From assembly GCA_020216655.1 (NCBI GenBank), contig JAIWNU010000197.1, positions 1-7,081 of the forward strand: a DNA stretch of 7,081 nt, read 5' to 3'. Positions 1 to 5,717 of the stretch are shown piece after piece. The first letter of the stretch is position 1. The number at the start of each line of letters is the position of its first letter. The notes beneath the pieces were generated by a model, which searched no databases, was not told where the DNA came from, and saw only the letters and a program-made list of their open reading frames with translations. This DNA is from Treponema sp. Lineage in GTDB: Bacteria; Spirochaetota; Spirochaetia; Treponematales; Breznakiellaceae. A program made the translations under genes and the position numbers.

Positions 1-870
1 GTCCCCGATAAACCGTTCCTCTATACCCTGGTTGCGCAGCCCGCTCTTCTGCATCCCCTTTCGGTCCTTGTTTCTGGTCCTGGGGGCCAAGCGGTCCGCT
101 TTAACGCCCTCGGTCTTGAACCTCGAAGCACCGGCAGGTTTAACGGACACTCCCTCTCTCTCGAACCTCACATTTCAATAAGCTTTGATCATATTAAGAA
201 GAATTCACAGGTTGATGAATGTCCGCCCCCACTGGCGATTGCTCCGGAAATGCTTGCGCAGCGGCTTGAAGAAGCAGGAATCGCCCTGGAATCGCTCCAG
301 GCAGAACAGGATACGGAGCTTCGCTGGCTTTCCAAAGAACATCGTGTGGAATTCCTTCCGGAAGAAAAAAATGGGTATAGCGGCCGGTTTGAATCTGCTG
401 CAAATACACTTTGCAATTCTCTAGTCGCCGGTTCACCCTCGGCAGCTCTGACGGCTTCGCTTAAGCTGCTTGGCCTCGGCCAGGGTTTAACTCCATCGGG
501 GGATGATTTTCTCTGCGGTTTTGCAATGGCTCTCCTCATGTACGCAGCCCATCCTGATTATGAGGAGCAGATAAGTCCTTTAGCAGTAGAGACCTGGTTA
601 TGGGGGATTGCGGCCACATTGGGGACTGTTCCATCCACAATCGCGGATCCGCGAGAACGGACCGGTATTGTTTCTAAAAGTTTTCTGTATATGGCAAGCC
701 TGGGCCGGTTCAGCAGCTTTCTGGTACGCTTTGCGAAGGCCTTTGTAGATCCATCCCAGGATATCCGCCAAGAAATTGTCCAGCTTGCCCAATACGGGCA
801 CAGTTCCGGTCTGGACAGTGCCACCGGTTTCCTGTTTGGAATTGCCTCGGTGGAACAAAGGAGGTCTTGA
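1..870 (+). CDS. allH: DUF2877 protein, AllH/YlbF-like; 5' end outside window
   Basis: The frame is open from base 1 to the TGA at 868-870, giving 289 visible residues. There is no ATG, GTG or TTG in frame before 250, so the start lies left of the window. The internal ATG at 250 would remove about 83 residues that read well as protein. The family signature is clear: QGLTPSGDDFLCG at visible residues 161-173, and YGHSSGLDSATGF at 265-277 near the C-terminus. E. coli YlbF, about 271 residues, has similar motifs at similar spacing (GPGLTPSHDD, then LGHTSGADTLLGF), so I judge only a few tens of residues are missing. YlbF (AllH) has been reported as one of three proteins (with FdrA/AllF and YlbE/AllG) needed for oxamate carbamoyltransferase activity, which splits oxalurate to oxamate and carbamoyl phosphate. 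The next gene, a carbamate kinase, would use that product. Family assignment is firm; the exact role here is inferred from E. coli and context. Confidence 0.85.
   Translation, partial: VPDKPFLYTLVAQPALLHPLSVLVSGPGGQAVRFNALGLEPRSTGRFNGHSLSLEPHISISFDHIKKNSQVDECPPPLAIAPEMLAQRLEEAGIALESLQAEQDTELRWLSKEHRVEFLPEEKNGYSGRFESAANTLCNSLVAGSPSAALTASLKLLGLGQGLTPSGDDFLCGFAMALLMYAAHPDYEEQISPLAVETWLWGIAATLGTVPSTIADPRERTGIVSKSFLYMASLGRFSSFLVRFAKAFVDPSQDIRQEIVQLAQYGHSSGLDSATGFLFGIASVEQRRS
857..865 (+). promoter_or_regulatory. RBS of the carbamate kinase gene
   Basis: AAAGGAGGT lies inside the end of the DUF2877 gene. It leaves 5 bases between GGAGG and the ATG at 870, but only 2 before the in-frame TTG at 867. 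It therefore selects ATG 870 as the start. The DUF2877 stop TGA and this ATG share one base (TGATG), so the two genes are probably translationally coupled. Confidence 0.8.
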
Positions 871-1814
871 TGGCACGAAAGATTGCAATAGTTGCCGTGG
901 GCGGAAATGCCCTCATCCGGGATCCAAAAAAGACAGGTCTTCAGGACCAGTTTGAATCGGTGCGGCTCACGGTTCCCTATATTGTTGATCTTATACAGGC
1001 CGGTTATTCGGTGGCGATAACCCACGGAAACGGTCCCCAGGTAGGTTTTTTACTCCGGAAAAATGAACTCAGTGCCAAGGAGGTGCCTCCTGCGCCCCTG
1101 GATTATATCGGCAGCAATACCCAGGGTTCAATCGGTTATATGTTTGAGACCTCCCTATACAACGAATTCCGCCGCCGGAACATGCCCAACCGGGCGGTGG
1201 CCCTGGTCACCGAAACGGTGGTGGACGCCAATGATCCGGCTTTTAAGAATCCGACCAAGCCTATTGGTTCCTTTATGGATGAAGCCACCGCCAAAATGCG
1301 GCAGGAACAGGACGGCTGGTCTGTGGTGGAAGACTCTGGCCGCGGCTGGCGGCGGGTCGTTCCGAGCCCCCGGCCCAAACGGATAATCCAGGAAAGCATA
1401 ATCCGGGAACTACTGGAACAGGGCGAGACGGTCATCGCCGTTGGCGGCGGTGGAGTGCCGGTTGCAGAAGCCGAAGACGGCACAATATCAGGCCTGGAAG
1501 CGGTGATCGATAAGGACCTTGCGTCCAGTGTACTCGCTTCATCTATCGGCGCTGACCTTTTTATCATCTCCACAGAGGTGGAAAAGGTTGCCTTAGACTT
1601 TACCAAACCTACCCGCCGCTGGCTCGATAAGCTCACCATAGCAGAGGCAGAGCAATACCTGAAAGAAGGGCAGTTTGGCAAGGGCAGCATGGAGCCCAAG
1701 GTGAAGGCTGTCATCGATTACCTTAAGAACGGAGGCAAGGAAGCAATTATAACCAATTCGGAAAACATAATCCGCTCTCTGCGGGGAGAGTCGGGCACGA
1801 GATTTGTACTATAA
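870..1814 (+). CDS. arcC: Carbamate kinase (ArcC/AllK type)
   Basis: This 314-residue protein is full length for carbamate kinase (about 300-315). It transfers phosphate from carbamoyl phosphate to ADP, giving ATP and carbamate, which breaks down to ammonia and CO2. It is cytosolic and usually dimeric. Family motifs appear in order: AVGGNAL (residues 9-15), THGNGPQVG (51-59), RRVVPSPRP (161-169), VIAVGGGGVPV (188-198), VIDKDLASS (212-220) and GSMEPKV (272-278). The start at ATG 870 is set by the RBS at 857-865. No arginine deiminase or ornithine carbamoyltransferase gene is visible. The neighbours are a DUF2877 gene and a molybdenum hydroxylase, so the carbamoyl phosphate more likely comes from ureide/purine breakdown, as with E. 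coli AllK (YbcF), than from arginine. Enzyme identity is very likely; the pathway is inferred from neighbours. Confidence 0.95.
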   Translation: MARKIAIVAVGGNALIRDPKKTGLQDQFESVRLTVPYIVDLIQAGYSVAITHGNGPQVGFLLRKNELSAKEVPPAPLDYIGSNTQGSIGYMFETSLYNEFRRRNMPNRAVALVTETVVDANDPAFKNPTKPIGSFMDEATAKMRQEQDGWSVVEDSGRGWRRVVPSPRPKRIIQESIIRELLEQGETVIAVGGGGVPVAEAEDGTISGLEAVIDKDLASSVLASSIGADLFIISTEVEKVALDFTKPTRRWLDKLTIAEAEQYLKEGQFGKGSMEPKVKAVIDYLKNGGKEAIITNSENIIRSLRGESGTRFVL

Positions 1815-1817
1815 AAA

Positions 1818-1823
1818 AGGAGG
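1818..1823 (+). promoter_or_regulatory. RBS of the FAD subunit gene
   Basis: AGGAGG, preceded by a run of A, sits in the 13-base gap after the kinase stop (TAA, 1812-1814) and 4 bases before ATG 1828. It favours ATG 1828 over an in-frame TTG at 1804, which lies inside the kinase gene and has no RBS. Confidence 0.8.
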
Positions 1824-1827
1824 CGCT

Positions 1828-2646
1828 ATGCTGCATCAATTTTCTTATGCAGGGCCAAGGTCAAAACAGGAGCTTTTTAGGATTCTGGAGGACCATGAAG
1901 GCAATGCAAAGGTCCTGGCGGGGGGGACCGATTTGCTCGTAAATATCAGAAATGGAGTCATGAAACCCCAGCTTGTGGTGGATATAAAAAAGGTATCTGG
2001 CTACGAGGGGATCTCCTACAGTCCCGCCGAAGGGCTTGTTTTTCGGCCCGCGGTAACCATTAACGAAATATTAAAAAACCAGGCTGTGCGGGATCATTAT
2101 CCGCTCCTTCAGGAATGCGGTCATGATCTGGCAAGCTACCAGATACGGAATCGGGCAACCATTATGGGCAATGTGGTCAACGCCTCTCCCTGTTCGGACA
2201 TGGCTCCGGCCCTGCTCTGTCTTGGGGCCCAGGCGGTCATCGCATCCAGCAAAGGAACAAGGGTGGTGCCCTTTACAGAGTTTTTTACGGGGGTAAAAAA
2301 GACCGTATTAAGTCCTGCGGAGGTGCTGGAATCAATAATCATTCCCCCGACATCTGCGGGAGCAAAGGGCGCCTACCGCAAACTAAAACGCATCAATGGG
2401 CATGATTTGGGCATTATCGGAGTTGCGGTGAGTATTAAGGGCGATGTGCTCCGTATTGCCGTAAGTTCCGCCGCTCCGACTCCGGTGGTCACGCCGGATT
2501 TGCCGGCATCTATTTCGGTGGAAGATGCAGTCGCGGCGACTCGAAAAATAATCAGTCCCATCAGCGATGTACGGTGCAGCAAGGAATACCGGGAATTTAT
2601 GGTAGAAGTATTTGTAAAACGGCTGCTTACGGAGGTGCGGAAATGA
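1828..2646 (+). CDS. xdhB: Xanthine dehydrogenase-type FAD-binding subunit
   Basis: This 272-residue protein is the medium (flavin) subunit of a molybdenum hydroxylase. It passes electrons from the iron-sulfur subunit to NAD+ or another acceptor. FAD-binding motifs are visible: AGGTDLL at residues 31-37 and YQIRNRATIMGN at 104-115, where the family usually has TIGGN. An N-terminal FAD-binding domain is followed by a short CO-dehydrogenase-flavoprotein-type C-terminal domain ending in SKEYREFM, which resembles the end of E. coli XdhB. There is no cysteine-rich insertion of the kind that carries the extra [4Fe-4S] cluster in 4-hydroxybenzoyl-CoA reductase, which argues against that enzyme. ATG 1828 is chosen for its RBS and normal family length. 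The stop overlaps the next start (ATGA, 2643-2646). The symbol follows E. coli usage; the substrate is not proven. Confidence 0.93.
   Translation: MLHQFSYAGPRSKQELFRILEDHEGNAKVLAGGTDLLVNIRNGVMKPQLVVDIKKVSGYEGISYSPAEGLVFRPAVTINEILKNQAVRDHYPLLQECGHDLASYQIRNRATIMGNVVNASPCSDMAPALLCLGAQAVIASSKGTRVVPFTEFFTGVKKTVLSPAEVLESIIIPPTSAGAKGAYRKLKRINGHDLGIIGVAVSIKGDVLRIAVSSAAPTPVVTPDLPASISVEDAVAATRKIISPISDVRCSKEYREFMVEVFVKRLLTEVRK
2631..2636 (+). promoter_or_regulatory. RBS of the iron-sulfur subunit gene
   Basis: GGAGGT lies inside the end of the FAD subunit gene, 6 bases before ATG 2643. It selects ATG 2643 over in-frame upstream starts such as the one at 2574, which would add residues foreign to this family. 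Confidence 0.75.
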
Positions 2647-3134
2647 AAATCTCGGTAAAAATTAACGGCGAACTTTACGAACGGGATGTGGCGGAAAACC
2701 GGACCCTCTTAAGGTTTCTGCGGGAAGACCTGGGACTTACGGGTACCAAGGAAGGCTGCGGGGCAGGGGAGTGCGGTGCCTGCACGGTCTTTATGAACGG
2801 AAAAACCGTTAATTCCTGCATGGTTCTCGCTGTCGAAGCCGATGGAGCGGAAATTGAAACCATAGAAGGGGAAGCTAAAGATGGAACCCTTTCAAAGCTG
2901 CAGGAAGCATTTGATAGGAACAATGCGGTACAGTGCGGTTTCTGCACCTCCGGTATGATCATGTCTGCCCGGGAACTTATCCGCAATCATCCGAAACCAA
3001 CGGTGGAAGAAATAAAGGAAGGCCTGGAGGGCAACTTCTGCCGCTGTACGGGCTACCAGCAGATAATCGAAGCGGTTCTCGACGCAACCGGCCAGTTAGA
3101 AAAAAAGGAGGGATTGAAATATGCTGGAAAATAG
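2643..3134 (+). CDS. xdhC: Xanthine dehydrogenase-type 2x[2Fe-2S] subunit
   Basis: This 163-residue protein is the small iron-sulfur subunit that relays electrons from the molybdenum centre to FAD. The N-terminal plant-type ferredoxin domain has cluster cysteines C39, C44, C47 (CGAGECGAC) and C59. The C-terminal helical [2Fe-2S]-binding domain has C98 and C101 (CGFC) and C133 and C135 (CRC), so all eight ligands are present. The length is usual for separate small subunits. It starts four bases before the end of the FAD subunit gene and overlaps the molybdopterin subunit gene by 14 bases, so the three subunits are probably made together in fixed ratio. Related small subunits serve CO dehydrogenase, nicotinate and quinoline hydroxylases; assignment to a xanthine-type enzyme rests on the gene set. 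Confidence 0.95.
   Translation: MKISVKINGELYERDVAENRTLLRFLREDLGLTGTKEGCGAGECGACTVFMNGKTVNSCMVLAVEADGAEIETIEGEAKDGTLSKLQEAFDRNNAVQCGFCTSGMIMSARELIRNHPKPTVEEIKEGLEGNFCRCTGYQQIIEAVLDATGQLEKKEGLKYAGK
3107..3112 (+). promoter_or_regulatory. RBS of the molybdopterin subunit gene
   Basis: GGAGGG follows seven A residues (3100-3106) near the end of the iron-sulfur subunit gene. There are 9 bases between GGAGG and ATG 3121, a little wide but workable. Confidence 0.7.
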
Positions 3135-5631
3135 CGATCCCAAAACCCTAAAATATGTTGGTAAGGCGATCCGCCGGGAAGAGGCGGTGGAAAAAATTAC
3201 CGGAGCTGCCAGGTATGTGAGCGATATGGTGCTGCCGGGTATGCTCTATGCGCAGGTTAAAAAAAGTCCCCATGCCCGGGCACGAATTAAGCATATTGAT
3301 GTATCCAAGGCTCAGGCCCTGCCGGGGGTTCGGGCGGTGCTGACCGGCGAGGAGCTTAATTATAAGCTTGGTCTATATATTGTTGATAAGGATATTCTGG
3401 CTAAAAAGGAGGTTCGCCATTACGGCGAGGCGGTTGCGGCCGTTGCAGCGGACACGCTGGAAATCGCCAAAAAGGCGGCAGACCTCATCGAGGTGGAATA
3501 TGAGGTTCTGGAGCCGATTCTGAACCATATGGATGCTATCAAAGAAGGGGCTCCGCTCATCCACCCGGATCTGGGAAATTATGACTATTTTAAGCCCGCC
3601 TTTTCGCCCCAGCCGGGGACGAACATTGCCACCTGGAACAAAATGCGCAAGGGCGATGTGGAAAAAGGTTTTGCTGAATCGGAGTGGATTATCGAACGGG
3701 AATATACCAATCCTTCGGTTCAGCATGTTCCCATGGAAACCCATGTGGCCATCGTTCAGTGGGGAAAGGATGATGAGGTGACAATCTGGTCCAGCGCCCA
3801 GTCTCCCTTTACGGTCCGGAACCTCTTTTGTCATACCTTTAAGCTCCCTCTCAATAAGGTCCGGGTCCTGGTTCCTCATATTGGCGGCGGTTTTGGCGGC
3901 AAGGCTGGCATTCATATCGAACCCCTGACGGCGGTGCTTTCCAAAAAGGCCGGCGGCCGGCCGGTAAAATTCCAGGCTACTCGGGAAGAGGAATTTACCC
4001 TCCTTCCCTGCCGCAGTGCCCTGACCTACCGGATCAAGACCGGCGTCGCCAAAGACGGACGTATTCTCGCCCAGAAAATGACCATGTATTGGGATGCCGG
4101 AGCCTATGCGGACTATGCGGTAAACGTAACCAGGGCGTCCTGCTATTCTGCCAATGGCCCCTACGATATTCCCAACGCCTGGGTCGATGCCTATACGGTC
4201 TATACCAATAAGCCCTACGGTACCGCCTACCGCGGCTTTGGCCATGTGGAATTCCACTGGGGGCTTGAACGGCATATGGAATTGGTTGCCAAGGCCATCG
4301 GCATGGATCCCCTGGAATTCCGCCGGAAAAATGCCCTGAGGCCAGGCTCTACCACGCTGAGCGGTGAGGTGATCCAGGAGCATACGGGTAACGTTCTTAA
4401 GTGTATCGATGCGGTAGTAAAAGCAATAAACTATGGCACCCTGACCGAAGAAGAAAAGGAGCGGGAACGGAAGACAGGCAGGAAGATTGGCAAGGGTATT
4501 GCTGCTTTGCATAAAGCGCCGGCCATGCCGTCCTTTACGGCAACTTCGGCGGTTATCAAAATGAACAGTGACGGCTCGGTGAATGTTAACGTAGGGCTCA
4601 TGGAAATCGGTCAGGGCTCTTCCACGGCTTTACAGCAAATTGTGGCGGAACGCCTGGGATTCCCCCTGGAAAAAGTAAAGGTTACAGTAGAAAAGGACAC
4701 CGACCGGGACCCCTACGACTGGCAAACCGTGGCTTCCAAGGGGCTCATCCTCTCCGGAAATGCCTGTATTCTCGCCGCTGAGGACCTCCTTAAAAAGGGC
4801 TACGAAGTGGCAGCCCAGATTCTCCGGGCAAATCCTGCAGACCTGGCCCACGACGGGGATAAAATCTATGTAAAGCACCATCCTCAGGAAGCGGTAAGCT
4901 GGGCAAGCATTTCTATCGGTTATGCATACCCCAACGGGAACGGTGTGGGCGGTCCCCTCATTGGTGTGGGCCAGTATATTGCCCAGGGGCTCAGCAACCT
5001 GAACAAGGAAACCGGCGAGGGGAATCCTGCGCTGGACTGGACCTATGGTGCCCACGGCATTACCGTGGAAGTGGATCCTGAAACGGGTGAATACAAGATA
5101 CTGAAAATAGCGAGCGCCTTTGATGTCGGCAAGGTTATTAACGAGGACATGGTGCGCGGCCAGGCTATCGGCGGCATGATCCAGGGCCTCGGGACCGCTA
5201 TTTGCGAAGGCTATATCTACGATAAGCAGGGGCACCTCCTTAACCCCTCCTTTACGGACAACAAGATACCCACTGCCAAGGATCTGCCCGAAGTGATAGA
5301 GACCATCGCGGTGGAGACCCCCCAGCTGGACGGTCCTTACGGTGCCCGCGGAGTCGGTGAACACCCCATGATATCCGTCGCCCCGGCCCTGGCCAACGCC
5401 ATCGATGCGGCGGTTGGCGCTGAACTAACCCATATGCCCATACGATTCGAAGATGTCTGGCGGGCTTTGCAGAACAAAGAGCCCATCGACAACTGGATTA
5501 CTAAGACTCCCGCTGGATCCTGCCGGTCCGATCCGGCCACTCGGCGGCACAGTCCCGACGCGGCAATTACGCCGAAGAAAAAAAAAAATAGGTTGCAGTC
5601 TGTGCGGCGTAACGTATACTACTATACATAA
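3121..5631 (+). CDS. xdhA: Xanthine dehydrogenase-type molybdopterin-binding subunit
   Basis: This 836-residue protein is the large catalytic subunit of a molybdenum hydroxylase, which hydroxylates a purine or similar N-heterocycle using water. In order: the aldehyde oxidase/xanthine dehydrogenase a/b hammerhead domain (about 15-130), then two molybdopterin-binding domains. Key motifs are GGGFGGK at 255-261, AYRGFG at 369-374, MEIGQG at 494-499 and GVGEHP at 744-749. E747 matches the catalytic base Glu of the family (bovine Glu1261), and F373 matches bovine Phe914. The residue after GGFGGK is A262, whereas bovine xanthine oxidase has the substrate-orienting Glu802, so xanthine as substrate is not proven. 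Family similarity ends around DVWRAL (778-783). Residues 797-836 form a basic, low-complexity tail that looks like read-through. No XdhC/CoxI-type cofactor insertion factor is encoded in the window. The symbol follows E. coli usage. Confidence 0.92.
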   Translation: MLENSDPKTLKYVGKAIRREEAVEKITGAARYVSDMVLPGMLYAQVKKSPHARARIKHIDVSKAQALPGVRAVLTGEELNYKLGLYIVDKDILAKKEVRHYGEAVAAVAADTLEIAKKAADLIEVEYEVLEPILNHMDAIKEGAPLIHPDLGNYDYFKPAFSPQPGTNIATWNKMRKGDVEKGFAESEWIIEREYTNPSVQHVPMETHVAIVQWGKDDEVTIWSSAQSPFTVRNLFCHTFKLPLNKVRVLVPHIGGGFGGKAGIHIEPLTAVLSKKAGGRPVKFQATREEEFTLLPCRSALTYRIKTGVAKDGRILAQKMTMYWDAGAYADYAVNVTRASCYSANGPYDIPNAWVDAYTVYTNKPYGTAYRGFGHVEFHWGLERHMELVAKAIGMDPLEFRRKNALRPGSTTLSGEVIQEHTGNVLKCIDAVVKAINYGTLTEEEKERERKTGRKIGKGIAALHKAPAMPSFTATSAVIKMNSDGSVNVNVGLMEIGQGSSTALQQIVAERLGFPLEKVKVTVEKDTDRDPYDWQTVASKGLILSGNACILAAEDLLKKGYEVAAQILRANPADLAHDGDKIYVKHHPQEAVSWASISIGYAYPNGNGVGGPLIGVGQYIAQGLSNLNKETGEGNPALDWTYGAHGITVEVDPETGEYKILKIASAFDVGKVINEDMVRGQAIGGMIQGLGTAICEGYIYDKQGHLLNPSFTDNKIPTAKDLPEVIETIAVETPQLDGPYGARGVGEHPMISVAPALANAIDAAVGAELTHMPIRFEDVWRALQNKEPIDNWITKTPAGSCRSDPATRRHSPDAAITPKKKKNRLQSVRRNVYYYT
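5578..5588 (+). repeat. 11-base A homopolymer inside a coding region
   Basis: Eleven consecutive A lie in the 3' tail of the molybdopterin subunit gene (reading K-K-K-N). The next bases are TAGG. With the run as written the TAG is out of frame; with twelve A the reading would end at that TAG. The run is a candidate for polymerase slippage, or a place where a sequencing error would change the C-terminus. Confidence 0.75.
5593..5620 (+). promoter_or_regulatory. Possible promoter for the permease gene
   Basis: TTGCAG at 5593-5598 (3 of 6 to the sigma-70 -35) and TATACT at 5615-5620 (5 of 6 to the -10) are 16 bases apart. The site lies in the last codons of the molybdopterin subunit gene. It would start RNA near 5627, giving a leader of about 90 bases before the permease ATG. 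The weak -35 keeps confidence low; transcription from upstream is also expected, since no terminator separates the genes. Confidence 0.35.
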
Positions 5632-5634
5632 CGC
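5607..5634. promoter_or_regulatory. 28-bp imperfect palindrome, possible operator
   Basis: Outer arms GCGT (5607-5610) and ACGC (5631-5634) and inner arms GTATA (5614-5618) and TATAC (5623-5627) are symmetric about the 5620/5621 junction. Ten of the 12 outer base pairs match. It covers the candidate -10 and the stop codon of the preceding gene, as expected of a site for a dimeric repressor. No regulator gene is in the window, so the binding protein is unknown. Confidence 0.45.
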
Positions 5635-5643
5635 TGAGCACAG

Positions 5644-5695
5644 TACAACATTGGTGCATTGTATCCCGGATGCCTTCGGAGAAGGCGAACCGGGA
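5644..5695 (+). promoter_or_regulatory. Two adjacent hairpins in the permease leader
   Basis: Hairpin 1 has arms TACAA (5644-5648) and TTGTA (5659-5663). Hairpin 2 begins at the very next base: outer arms TCCCGG (5664-5669) and CCGGGA (5690-5695), a small AT/GAA internal loop, and inner arms GCCTTC (5672-5677) and GAAGGC (5681-5686) closing a GGA loop. Hairpin 2 is strong, 12 perfect pairs in two helices. No T tract follows, so it is not an intrinsic terminator. It lies 9 bases before the A-rich RBS. It may be a structured regulatory leader or an mRNA-stabilising element; I recognise no known riboswitch. Confidence 0.45.
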
Positions 5696-5704
5696 AACAT
5701 GGTG

Positions 5705-5713
5705 AAAAGGAGG
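5705..5713 (+). promoter_or_regulatory. RBS of the permease gene
   Basis: AAAAGGAGG lies 4 bases before ATG 5718, an ideal site that fixes the permease start. It sits just after the strong leader hairpin. Confidence 0.8.
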
Positions 5714-5717
5714 CTAT

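Noticed and set aside
3373..4512. A 379-residue open frame on the - strand inside the molybdopterin subunit gene
   Set aside because: It lies wholly opposite a well-supported gene, has no recognisable motif, and long antisense frames arise from codon bias in such genes.
4630..5364. A 244-residue open frame on the - strand inside the same gene
   Set aside because: Also an antisense shadow, with no RBS or family motif seen and full overlap with conserved coding sequence.
5522..5537. GCCGG/CCGGC hairpin in the 3' tail of the molybdopterin gene as a terminator
   Set aside because: Only five pairs, and no T run follows on either strand at the right distance.
1828..5631. The three-subunit enzyme as 4-hydroxybenzoyl-CoA reductase
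   Set aside because: The flavin subunit lacks the cysteine-rich insertion for the extra [4Fe-4S] cluster, and the neighbours point to nucleobase metabolism.
5664..5695. Strong hairpin read as an intrinsic terminator between the hydroxylase and permease genes
   Set aside because: It is followed by AAACATGG, not a T tract, so it should not terminate by itself.
5627..5717. A known purine (guanine-class) riboswitch upstream of the permease
   Set aside because: The three-way junction with its conserved core bases and two kissing loops is not visible; only two sequential hairpins are.
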